Position numbers and translations under genes: made by a program. DNA of 30,613 nucleotides. Origin: a virus. The notes under the pieces are model-generated. The model ran no database searches, was not told the DNA's origin, and saw nothing but the letters and a program-made list of their open reading frames with translations. Positions 20,601 through 28,069 of the stretch are shown here, piece after piece; within the stretch, counting starts at the first letter, position 1; every line of letters starts with the position of its first letter. Location of the stretch: IMG/VR virus record IMGVR_UViG_3300021472_000007, positions 1-30,613 of that record, one strand, 5' to 3'.

Positions 20601-23293
20601 AATCTTTCTGGAGAAGGCTTCCCTTGTGGGCTAAAGCATTCATGTTCGTAGTCCTATTAGCCTGCGGATTGCTTATAGGCGGGCATGAATGGATTTTTCC
20701 GCCCGTCATCGAGCAGCCTGAAACTCCGCCGACGGGTGCAACAACTGAAACCATAACGCTTCTTCCAAATGGTCAAGGCGACCTGACAGAATGGTATGGA
20801 GTTTATGGCGCGCCCACGCATTGGCAAGCATGCAAAACAAATGATGGAGACTCAAGTTATATCAAAACGGAAAGTAGAACAGGTGCTTCGACTATGCCTC
20901 CCGAACAAACTGATTTGTTTGAAGTGGAGAACCCTCCAGCAGAATATCAAGATTGGGTTATAAAAAGTGTGACGGTTGTGATATGTGGTAGAAGTATGAG
21001 TGCAAGTTATAAAGGGTATGTTACGCCTTTGCTAAAAACTTATGGAACAGTATATGCGGGCACTCCAGGCAATCCTTCAACCAGCTATGTGGTTTTCAGC
21101 GTTAAATATGAGAAGAATCCTTACACAGGAGAAAGCTGGAATTGGACGGAAATAGAACAATTACAAATAGGGGTTAAAGGAAAAAGCGGATATTTAAGGT
21201 CTGGGTTTCCCCCCAACATTTCTTATGATTGGTATGAGGTAAGATGCACATCCGTTTGTCTAAAGGTTGAAGTTGAAAGGGTTTTATATGATAATCTTGG
21301 ACATACAAATAACGTTGTAGGTGAAGGATGCACGTTTCACTGCAGATGGAATATGACAGCGTCTAATGTAGGTCTGAGCGGATGGATTTTCAGCTGGAAC
21401 GGAACCGGTAAATGGCTAAATACTTCATGGATACCGTGGAGTGGAGCGCCCACCACTGCATGGAGCAATATAACGAAAAGACTTCTTCATAATGCAACAA
21501 TACAGTATAAATTCTATGTAAACGACACTGATGGTTATTGGTATCAGACGGACATTGTAACATTTCAAACAGTTACTCAGGAACTTCCCGAACCTAAATA
21601 TTTAATCGACTACCTCTATCAATACTCGATTGGACTAAACTATTCAGAATCAATGAAGGCAGCTTATTTTGGTTTGATTTTGAATTCTACATCTGAAGAA
21701 GAAATTTTAGACATATTCAATAGTTTTACAAATTATAAGGATATTTTGCGTTGGGCACGTGTTCTTGAAAGGATGAATATTACAATTTCCAAAATAAAAT
21801 CAAAGATAATTTGGGCGTTAGACCATACAACATTTGCGGGAGAACTTCCAGCAAGCGGCACGGACTCAGAAACTGGAAAAAAACGCTTCAGTATCAATAA
21901 TGCGTATCTGCTTGACGGTTATTATTGGGCACAGAAATTTAACCATAATTTAACCGCATGGAACATTACAGAAGCTTATAATTGGTTTAAGAATATTATA
22001 GGTGCTAATGTCACTGCGGACCATCCACCCTTATGGATATTGGAAGACGGCTCAACTAAGTTAGGAGTAGGTTATGGTCCAAGACTTTATGATGAAGTTT
22101 GTGGTGCTATAAACTGTTATTTGAGCTTTTATGAATATGGCAATTTTACTGAAGCCTTGCAATTGGCAAGCAGAATGTGGGAACAATCTTATGACAACTT
22201 TTGGAGCACGTATTGGATTGCAGAAGGTTACTATAAATATGCTTGGGGCTGGGATGCTGTTGAATGGCAATCTGGAGGAGTATTTCTCCGCATTGCCAAA
22301 CTAAAATATTATAACGATAGTATTAGATTTGACCGCATGTATCCTAACTTTGAGCATAGAGCATTAATAGATGCATGGATGTCTAAAACTTGGTGTTATA
22401 ACCGAACTGAAACCTATTATGCTATAGTTCATAGTTACATGTACAACGACCAAAGATTTTTGCATGGCACCATGCGGTTATGGGCAGCTCTCCAGCAGAT
22501 ATACTTGAAATTTAATACATCATCACAGAAAAATATGACATGTATGCTTGAGGGAAGTTCAGCGATAAGCCCTCCATCTGTCCCTCAACCTGCATGGAAA
22601 CTACTTATGAACTTAAAAACTTCTCTATTCGATTATTTATTAGACCAATTTAAGTGGAGTAGTGACGGATCTCCGAGTTCCGCGGCTACCGCCGCTGGAT
22701 TGGCACTAATGTTAACTCTTGGCATAACGCCTAACACAACGGTAATTGCATTACCCCTTGTTGAATCCACAAACATCGATTTAACATACTATAATCCTTT
22801 ACTGTTTCAATTGGACTTAATTAGACATCAACTTAAATTACCTGTCTTAAAATCTGGCAAATTATACATCAAACTTAATACCGCAAAAATAGAGTTGAAT
22901 TTCCAGAGTGGAAAAGGGATTTACCTAATAAAATTCAGTAATGATTGGAACAGCATTTTAAGCATCACTTACCTATCCAACTTGCCAGATAACATTCCAT
23001 TCCTATATACTGTAGTTTACGAGTCTACAGAATTAAGCATTGGATGGAACAATTTTACTGCGTGGAGCGTTGATGTCGGACACACACTGGCGGAAGTCAA
23101 TGCATCGCTTCACATTGATAATATTAACTGGACGGTTATAAGCCTTGAATACTCGAATGGTTCAAGAGCCGTTCTGGTCTGGGAGCAGGACACCAACGAG
23201 TATATTGGACAGGAAAGCGCCGTTGTCGAGTCGGGCTGCACGTTCTATATTTACTGTAAAGAGGCGGGCGAATGGTATCATAACTATCCGTGA
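20585..23293 (+). CDS. Large membrane-anchored sequon-rich surface protein
   Basis: 902 residues, the largest gene here. A basic N-terminus precedes a single TM helix (about 16-33), then a Pro/Thr linker and beta-rich domains (about 60-345) containing Ig-like segments. Residues about 345-700 are helical with repeated aromatic motifs (NAYLLDGYYWAQKF, YDEVCGAINCYLSFYEYG) reminiscent of alpha/alpha-toroid sugar-active enzymes. A beta-rich end follows. More than 20 N-x-S/T sequons are spread over the exterior part. The topology is of a host-membrane type II protein facing outside, not a normal cytoplasmically assembled tail protein. Candidate roles are envelope remodelling, superinfection exclusion or a receptor-binding protein. 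No family is certain. Confidence 0.6.
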   Translation: MAEKIKSFWRRLPLWAKAFMFVVLLACGLLIGGHEWIFPPVIEQPETPPTGATTETITLLPNGQGDLTEWYGVYGAPTHWQACKTNDGDSSYIKTESRTGASTMPPEQTDLFEVENPPAEYQDWVIKSVTVVICGRSMSASYKGYVTPLLKTYGTVYAGTPGNPSTSYVVFSVKYEKNPYTGESWNWTEIEQLQIGVKGKSGYLRSGFPPNISYDWYEVRCTSVCLKVEVERVLYDNLGHTNNVVGEGCTFHCRWNMTASNVGLSGWIFSWNGTGKWLNTSWIPWSGAPTTAWSNITKRLLHNATIQYKFYVNDTDGYWYQTDIVTFQTVTQELPEPKYLIDYLYQYSIGLNYSESMKAAYFGLILNSTSEEEILDIFNSFTNYKDILRWARVLERMNITISKIKSKIIWALDHTTFAGELPASGTDSETGKKRFSINNAYLLDGYYWAQKFNHNLTAWNITEAYNWFKNIIGANVTADHPPLWILEDGSTKLGVGYGPRLYDEVCGAINCYLSFYEYGNFTEALQLASRMWEQSYDNFWSTYWIAEGYYKYAWGWDAVEWQSGGVFLRIAKLKYYNDSIRFDRMYPNFEHRALIDAWMSKTWCYNRTETYYAIVHSYMYNDQRFLHGTMRLWAALQQIYLKFNTSSQKNMTCMLEGSSAISPPSVPQPAWKLLMNLKTSLFDYLLDQFKWSSDGSPSSAATAAGLALMLTLGITPNTTVIALPLVESTNIDLTYYNPLLFQLDLIRHQLKLPVLKSGKLYIKLNTAKIELNFQSGKGIYLIKFSNDWNSILSITYLSNLPDNIPFLYTVVYESTELSIGWNNFTAWSVDVGHTLAEVNASLHIDNINWTVISLEYSNGSRAVLVWEQDTNEYIGQESAVVESGCTFYIYCKEAGEWYHNYP

Positions 23294-23302
23294 GGCTGAA
23301 AA

Positions 23303-24478
23303 ATGTCGCAGAACCCCTATGTCATCTATGGCGTTGTCAAAAAGGATGGACAGATTCAAGCCAATATAGACGTGACCATAAAAAACGTTTCAACAAATGA
23401 GCAATGCACGGTTCAGACGGACAGCGAAGGCGAATATGCAGTTGACTTGGCGGATACAACCAAGTTTCCAAGTGGATATTCAAACGGAGACCAAATAGAA
23501 GTTACAAGCCTAGAGACAACGCGAACCGCAACGGTGGACATTTCTAAGCCAGGTGAAAGAGTTGACATTTACCTTTTCATGGTTTTAGATTCTGCTGTGG
23601 GCGCCGAAACGCTTAATCGGCCCTATAGAAGTTTCGGCGTAAGCGACCAGGCAAGCGGAATAGAATCTTTCATTAGGGATAGAAGTTTCGGCGTAGGCGA
23701 TAGCGGAGTAGGCGGTGAGGTTCTGTCAAGGCCTTATAGAGGTTTAAGTTTGGCGGATGTGGCTGTTGGCGTTGAAGTTTTAAGTCGGCCTGAAAGGCAG
23801 ATTCCGCTTGTAGATTTGGCTTGTGGTCTTGAATTCATCCTTAAAACTCGAAGCTTCATAATTGTTGATTCGGGAGCCGGATTAGAACAGGTTATTCGTT
23901 CGCTTTTAATTTATATTCAGGATTCCGCCCTGGGGGCTGAAACCGTTTCAAGGCCCTTTAAAGGCTTAATTGTTTCTGACGTTGCAGTCGGCCAGGAAGC
24001 CTTAACTCGTCCTTCACGGTTCATGACGGTTATGGATTTGGCTGAGGGCCTTGAAGCTTTAATTCGAAACAAGCAAATATTAATTATTGATAGCGGCTCC
24101 GGAATTGACCTTGTCAATGTTATAACGCAGCTTTTAATCACAGTTTTTGACTCGGCCGTTGGAAACGAAATAATCCGGACCTTAAAGCAGATTCAAGTTT
24201 ATGATTCGGCTGTCGGCCTTGAAGCTGTTTCGAGGCCTTCAAGACTGATAATATTAACGGATGCAGCGCAGGGAGCTGCCCTTGTAAATCGGCTGCTCCG
24301 CCAATTCAGCTTGGCCGATAAGGCTGTAGGCCTAGAAATTATTGTCGGCGGAGGAGCAGCCATAATAATCATCAAGTCCATAACGCTTCAAGGCGAGAAG
24401 GGAGAAGTCACGCTTATAGGAGAAAAGGGAATGGTTGAGTTGGAAGGTGAAAAGGGAGAAGTGACAATTTATGGCTGA
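23303..24478 (+). CDS. Fibre-like protein with 14 tandem repeats
   Basis: 391 residues. Residues 1-92 form a carboxypeptidase-regulatory-like beta sandwich (YVIYGVVKKDGQIQANIDVT). Residues about 93-350 are about 14 repeats of 18-19 residues with core D-S-A-V-G-x-E-x-h-x-R-P-x-R, which should build a regular beta-solenoid or trimeric shaft. The last 30 residues carry three GEKGxV units, collagen-like. This architecture suits a tail or head fibre. Overlaps the next gene by 8 bases. Confidence 0.7.
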   Translation: MSQNPYVIYGVVKKDGQIQANIDVTIKNVSTNEQCTVQTDSEGEYAVDLADTTKFPSGYSNGDQIEVTSLETTRTATVDISKPGERVDIYLFMVLDSAVGAETLNRPYRSFGVSDQASGIESFIRDRSFGVGDSGVGGEVLSRPYRGLSLADVAVGVEVLSRPERQIPLVDLACGLEFILKTRSFIIVDSGAGLEQVIRSLLIYIQDSALGAETVSRPFKGLIVSDVAVGQEALTRPSRFMTVMDLAEGLEALIRNKQILIIDSGSGIDLVNVITQLLITVFDSAVGNEIIRTLKQIQVYDSAVGLEAVSRPSRLIILTDAAQGAALVNRLLRQFSLADKAVGLEIIVGGGAAIIIIKSITLQGEKGEVTLIGEKGMVELEGEKGEVTIYG

Positions 24479-24806
24479 AATCTATCTTGTGCAGGGCGAC
24501 TTGAAACCAAGCATTCAGGCCACTTTAAAATATGATGATGGTTCAGTTGTAGATTTGTCGGATGCTCAAGCCGTCCGGTTTCACATGCGAAAATCGGATG
24601 GAACCATAAAGATTCAGAATAGAGCATGCACCATCATAAATGCAAGCGAAGGAAAAGTAAGGATGGACTGGCAAAGCGGCGACACGGATACGCCTGGCAC
24701 ATATATCGGCGAGTTCGAGGTTGTCTGGAATGATGGATCCACGCAGACTTTTCCAAGCAAGGAGCAGGAACCATTAAAGATTATTATTCGAGGCCAAATT
24801 GCATGA
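24471..24806 (+). CDS. BppU-like baseplate N-domain protein
   Basis: 111 residues. The pattern IYLVQGDLKPSIQATLKYDDGS, VRFHMRK, GKVRMDWQSGDTDTPGTYIGEFEVVWNDGSTQTFP matches the DUF2479/BppU N-terminal domain of phage baseplate-upper and fibre-anchor proteins. Directly after the repeat fibre, so it could link the fibre to the virion. Overlaps the next start by 4 bases. Confidence 0.72.
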   Translation: MAEIYLVQGDLKPSIQATLKYDDGSVVDLSDAQAVRFHMRKSDGTIKIQNRACTIINASEGKVRMDWQSGDTDTPGTYIGEFEVVWNDGSTQTFPSKEQEPLKIIIRGQIA

Positions 24807-25237
24807 TTGAAGTTACAATTCAACGTTTAGGCCTTAAAATTGAGGCTTTGCCGGATGGGCTACGCCGAAAATTGCGTAGGCTTGTAAGCGATAAATTGGC
24901 GGATTACGCCTATAAAACCATGAAGGAGAAAGCGCCGAAACGCACCGGAAAATTAAGAAAGAGCATTCGGAAAGTGCGCCGAGGATTTGAGGCCTATGTT
25001 TTTCCTACGGTTCCCTACGCCATATATGTCGAGTATGGGACCAGACCGCATCTGATACGGCCGGTTAGAGCGCAGGCCTTACGATTTGAAACGCGAACCG
25101 GAAAAATTGTCTTTACACGGTTGGTGAGGCATCCTGGAACTAAGCCTCGGCCCTTCATCCGTGAAACAGCCGAGGAGGTCCGGCGGAGACTTCCCGTTTT
25201 CTGGCGTGAAGTATGGAGTGAACCGTTGGAGGCGTAA
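24803..25237 (+). CDS. Neck protein, HK97 gp10-like
   Basis: 144 residues, basic. Helix KLADYAYKTMKEKAPKRTGKLRKSI followed by PYAIYVEYGTRPH and a C-terminal helix with PRPFIRETAEEVRR are the diagnostic sections of the HK97 gp10 / minor tail family, which joins neck to tail. Position before the tail terminator and tube supports the call. Confidence 0.85.
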   Translation: MIEVTIQRLGLKIEALPDGLRRKLRRLVSDKLADYAYKTMKEKAPKRTGKLRKSIRKVRRGFEAYVFPTVPYAIYVEYGTRPHLIRPVRAQALRFETRTGKIVFTRLVRHPGTKPRPFIRETAEEVRRRLPVFWREVWSEPLEA

Positions 25238-25240
25238 AAT

Positions 25241-25660
25241 TTGGGTTTTTATGAAATATATAAGGCTGTTTTTGACCAGGTGAAATCTGTTCTGGAAAAA
25301 ATGGAGGATTTAAAACAGGTTGTGCTGGGTGAAACCCTTAAACTTACAGATTTGCCGGTTGCCATCATAAACCCTACAGAAACCATGATTAGCCAGGCGG
25401 AAATTGGAGATTTACTGGAAAACGAGATAACCTTTGACGTTGTGGTTGTGATTCGCGAAACGGAACCTGAAGACGTGTTTGCTGAGCTTGTGGAGCCTCT
25501 TGGAAAAATATGTGATGTAATACTGGCTGATAGAACCTTGAGTGGGAAAGTGAAGGATGTGAGGCCTACATTTTTTAGTCCGGGCGAAATCCGATTTAAA
25601 AATAAACTTTATTATGGCGGAGTAGTCAGGTTCACGGCTAAACTTTTCTATTCTCCCTAA
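25241..25660 (+). CDS. Tail terminator / completion protein
   Basis: 139 residues from a TTG at 25241. A helix-strand arrangement (IYKAVFDQVKSVLEKM, TDLPVAIINPTETM, NEITFDVVVVIRETEP, LVEPLGKICDVIL) ending with a strand RFTAKLFYSP resembles gpU/SPP1 gp17-type proteins that cap the tail tube. Call is from fold pattern and synteny between gp10-like and tube genes. Confidence 0.65.
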   Translation: MGFYEIYKAVFDQVKSVLEKMEDLKQVVLGETLKLTDLPVAIINPTETMISQAEIGDLLENEITFDVVVVIRETEPEDVFAELVEPLGKICDVILADRTLSGKVKDVRPTFFSPGEIRFKNKLYYGGVVRFTAKLFYSP

Positions 25661-25780
25661 ATAAAATAGGTATAAATTTGACTTGTGTCCGATATATTTT
25701 TCCTTTCCAAATTAAGCGTTTTAGCCAAAAATAAGCGTGAAAAAATGGACACTTTAACCCAAAATATACCTATTTTTCGG
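25661..25780. repeat. Imperfect inverted repeat with direct repeats
   Basis: Left arm AAAATAGGTATA (25663-25674) and GTGTCC (25685-25690) are mirrored by GGACAC (25747-25752) and TATACCTATTTT (25765-25776). Between them TAAGCGT occurs twice in the same direction (25713 and 25732). The right arm also matches 7545-7580 in the helicase gene. The whole lies in the gap before the tail tube gene. Candidate operator, origin or integrase arm-site cluster. Confidence 0.6.
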
Positions 25781-25787
25781 CGCGGAA

Positions 25788-25823
25788 GGACCAAGTGGGA
25801 TTTGAACCCACGGGTCCCGCAGT
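25788..25823 (-). tRNA. Isolated tRNA 3' end (partial, att-like)
   Basis: On the minus strand GTGGG TTCAAAT CCCAC is a perfect T arm with TTCAAAT loop, followed by TTGGTCC as the 3' acceptor strand and a T at the discriminator position. No matching 5' acceptor (GGACCAA), D arm or recognisable anticodon arm lies upstream, so this is only the 3' part of a tRNA gene. Virus genomes carry such pieces as attP where integration restores the host tRNA gene. It could alternatively be a stray relic. It stops shortly before the ribosome site of the tail tube gene. Confidence 0.5.
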
Positions 25824-25855
25824 CGTTTTGTAAACAAGCGAGGTGAACGTGAAAA

Positions 25856-26248
25856 ATGAGTTCTCCAGTTTTAGGGAAAGACGCCGTAATCCAGATAGAT
25901 TCGCAAGATGTCGGATACGCCAAAAACGTCAGGTTAGGCACGGAATCCAGCATCATCAAAGACTATGTCATCGGCGACTCGGACCCAGCGGTTCTGGAGC
26001 CCGGTAACTACACCTACACGGTTCGTATCGAAAAAATGTGGATTGATAAAACCTACATGGAAAAAGTCATAAACGGCACAAAAGTATCCATTGTGGTTAG
26101 ACCAGAAGGAACCGGTAGTGGAAAAACAGAGATAACCCTAAACAATGTTGTCTTGAACCGTTTCGAATTGAGTATTGCTCAGGACGGCGTTGTCATGGAG
26201 TCTATTGAAGGTGAAGGTAAAGGAATAACTATTGGAACACAGAGCTAA
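25856..26248 (+). CDS. Major tail tube protein
   Basis: 130 residues behind GAGGTGA. A beta-rich protein: SPVLGKDAVIQIDSQDVGYAKNV, then GNYTYTVRIEKMWID, SIVVRPEGTGSGKTEITLNNVVLNRFEL and GVVMESIEGEGKGI. The order is that of tail tube proteins that form stacked hexameric rings. Located just before the chaperone and tape measure genes. Confidence 0.8.
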   Translation: MSSPVLGKDAVIQIDSQDVGYAKNVRLGTESSIIKDYVIGDSDPAVLEPGNYTYTVRIEKMWIDKTYMEKVINGTKVSIVVRPEGTGSGKTEITLNNVVLNRFELSIAQDGVVMESIEGEGKGITIGTQS

Positions 26249-26259
26249 GGCGATTAGCA

Positions 26260-26622
26260 ATGTCTAAAATTGAAGAGTATAAACGGAAGCTTGAAGAATG
26301 GGAAAGGCAGCAAGCCATAAAGGCGAAGGAGTTTAACCCCGACGAGTTTCTTGTGGACCCCAAGCAATTTCAAGAGGTTTTTGTTCCGGAAATCAATCGG
26401 ATAGTCAAGTTTAGGCTTTTAACCATTGAGGAAATGGTTGAGGCTGTTTCAAAGGCTAAAGACAATATGGATGTTACACAGCGGATTATCGCTAAAATGC
26501 TCGGTATCCCCTATAATAAAGCCAAGAAATTGCGTGGAGATGTTTTAACGGCGATAATGCAGCGGATAGATGAGAAAACACGTTTTTTAACCATCATGTC
26601 AACGCTACAACCGAACAGATAA
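26260..26622 (+). CDS. Tail assembly chaperone, short form (gpG-like)
   Basis: 120 residues, helical, starting MSKIEEYKRKLEEWERQQ and with a folded part DPKQFQEVFVPEINRIVKFRLL. Located between tube and tape measure genes, the fixed place of gpG-like chaperones that bind the tape measure during tail assembly. Near its end is the slippery sequence TTTTTTA (26583-26589). Most ribosomes would end at the TAA at 26620-26622. Confidence 0.75.
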   Translation: MSKIEEYKRKLEEWERQQAIKAKEFNPDEFLVDPKQFQEVFVPEINRIVKFRLLTIEEMVEAVSKAKDNMDVTQRIIAKMLGIPYNKAKKLRGDVLTAIMQRIDEKTRFLTIMSTLQPNR

Positions 26623-26777
26623 AAGCATGGATAAAAGCGAATCCGACGGCGCAGGCCTACGGCTGCATCGCCTACTTCTACGGTTACACGCCGCGGCAAA
26701 TCGGAGAGTTTACGCCCTTTCAATTCCGATTTTTATTGGCTTGGCTTGAATGGTTTATGGAAAGGGTTAAACGTTGA
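26260..26777 (+). CDS. Tail assembly chaperone, frameshifted long form (gpGT-like)
   Basis: The same gene read through a -1 slip at T TTT TTA (26583-26589), after codon 110, continues in the -1 frame from 26589 to a TGA at 26775-26777, adding 62 residues. The extension includes EQIKAWIKANPTAQAYGCIA and ends FLLAWLEWFMERVKR, typical of chaperone T-domains. No ATG-led start of its own is needed, and the extension fills the otherwise unexplained 150-base gap exactly up to the tape measure start (TTGA overlap). This is the classical lambda G/GT arrangement. The join is 26260-26589 plus 26589-26777. Confidence 0.8.
26583..26589 (+). promoter_or_regulatory. -1 frameshift slippery heptamer
   Basis: TTTTTTA in the register T TTT TTA relative to the chaperone frame fits the X XXY YYZ rule for -1 ribosomal slippage. 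It lies 30 bases before the zero-frame stop. Confidence 0.75.
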
Positions 26778-28066
26778 GTATGGATAGCCGAATCACCGTT
26801 TTTGTTCGCGCTGTAGACCAGGCAAGTGGCACACTTCAAACTATAGGTCAAAACGTTAAAGGCTTAGCGAAAAGCTTTGATTTTCTGAAGGACGCTGCGA
26901 AGGTTGCTGCAGGCATGTTGATGAGGGACGCGGTGAAGGGCGCTGTGGACTTCGTGGCCAGCGGCGTGGAGCTTTCCGGTAAGCTTGAAAGTTTAAGGCA
27001 GAGCTTTGAAAGGCTTGTAGAGGCCAGCGGCGCAACAAATCTTAGTCTTGAAAGCCTACGGAAAGCAACGAAAAATACGGTTAGCGATGTTGAGCTATTA
27101 CAGGCAGCCAATCAAGCGCTTATGCTTGGCTTACCGGCCGACGAGCTGAATGAACTGTTTGAGGCCGCCATGAAGCTTGGTCATGCCATGGGAATTGACA
27201 CTGCAAAGGCCGTGGAAAGCCTCACTACTGGTATAGGCCGTCAATCTAAGCTTATCCTTGACAACTTGGGCATAACCTTCCAAGCTTCTGATGCCTATGA
27301 ATGGTATGCCGAGCAAATCGGTAAGACGTCAGCAGAATTAACCGAGAATGAAAAGAAATTGGCATGGCAGAAATATGCAATGATGATGGTAACTGAAAAA
27401 GCTAAGGAGTTAGGCGACACTATAAGTGAACAGCAGCTTAAACTTGAACAGTATCGTGCAAGCGTGGAAAACAATAAAGCGGCAACTGGAAGTTGGATGC
27501 AAAGCATAATTGATTTAGGTATGGCTGTTAGAGAAACTATTCCGCCTCTTGGGGCATTAATTGACATTATAGGGCCTTCAGGTTTGCAGACTATAATTGC
27601 CGTGACGGCTGGAAATTTGATTCCGGCACTTATTGCCAAGCTTTGGGCCTGGAAAGGCGCAAGCATCGCCTTGGCAATAGCCGAAAAAGCCCGTGCAATC
27701 GCCACTTTCATCGCCAATACGGTTGCAACTATGGGTGTAGGCGCCGCCGTAATGCTTGCGGCTGTGGCTGCCGGAGTAGCGGCGCTTGCCCTACACTTCG
27801 CCGGCGTATTCCAGGAAGGAGGCGTTGTGCCACGAACCGGATGGGCCTATGTGCATCAAGGCGAAGTTATTATTCCACCGCACAAGCTCGGCTTTTTCGC
27901 TCAGCCTGTAACTTTTAATGTTTCTTCGCCTCTGGTTGTAATTGAAGGTTCAGCCGATAAGAAGACGGCTGAATACGCCGCAAAAATTGTTTTGGACAAG
28001 TTAAAACGGGTTGTTATTGAAAATACAAGCAGCGGCGCGCCGACAAAACGTATAAGAAGGTGGTGA
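26774..28066 (+). CDS. Tape measure protein
   Basis: 430 residues from a TTG overlapping the frameshift-product stop. Long helical N-terminal half (FVRAVDQASGTLQTIGQNVKG, then KLESLRQSFERLVEASGA and VSDVELLQAANQALMLG), hydrophobic helices at about 270-345, and a small C-terminal domain with GGVVPRTGWAYVHQGEVIIPP that is frequent at the end of tape measures. The protein sets tail length. By the usual 1.5 angstrom per residue this implies a short tail of roughly 60-65 nm. The call is firm by family pattern and place. Confidence 0.88.
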   Translation: MSMDSRITVFVRAVDQASGTLQTIGQNVKGLAKSFDFLKDAAKVAAGMLMRDAVKGAVDFVASGVELSGKLESLRQSFERLVEASGATNLSLESLRKATKNTVSDVELLQAANQALMLGLPADELNELFEAAMKLGHAMGIDTAKAVESLTTGIGRQSKLILDNLGITFQASDAYEWYAEQIGKTSAELTENEKKLAWQKYAMMMVTEKAKELGDTISEQQLKLEQYRASVENNKAATGSWMQSIIDLGMAVRETIPPLGALIDIIGPSGLQTIIAVTAGNLIPALIAKLWAWKGASIALAIAEKARAIATFIANTVATMGVGAAVMLAAVAAGVAALALHFAGVFQEGGVVPRTGWAYVHQGEVIIPPHKLGFFAQPVTFNVSSPLVVIEGSADKKTAEYAAKIVLDKLKRVVIENTSSGAPTKRIRRW

Positions 28067-28069
28067 AAT

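Noticed and set aside
23590-24350. Tandem repeats as a CRISPR array
   Set aside because: The repeats are 54-57 bases, in frame and diverged at the DNA level, and encode a repeated protein. No conserved repeat with unique spacers exists. No CRISPR array was seen anywhere in the window.
25788-25880. Complete tRNA gene
   Set aside because: Only the T arm and 3' acceptor are present. No 5' acceptor or D arm can be placed within 100 bases, and TTTACAA near 25830 does not sit on a proper anticodon stem.
27295-27717. Antisense frame inside the tape measure gene (140 codons)
   Set aside because: Mirror of the Ala-rich helices. Its hydrophobic, Ser/Ala-rich text follows from the sense strand codons.
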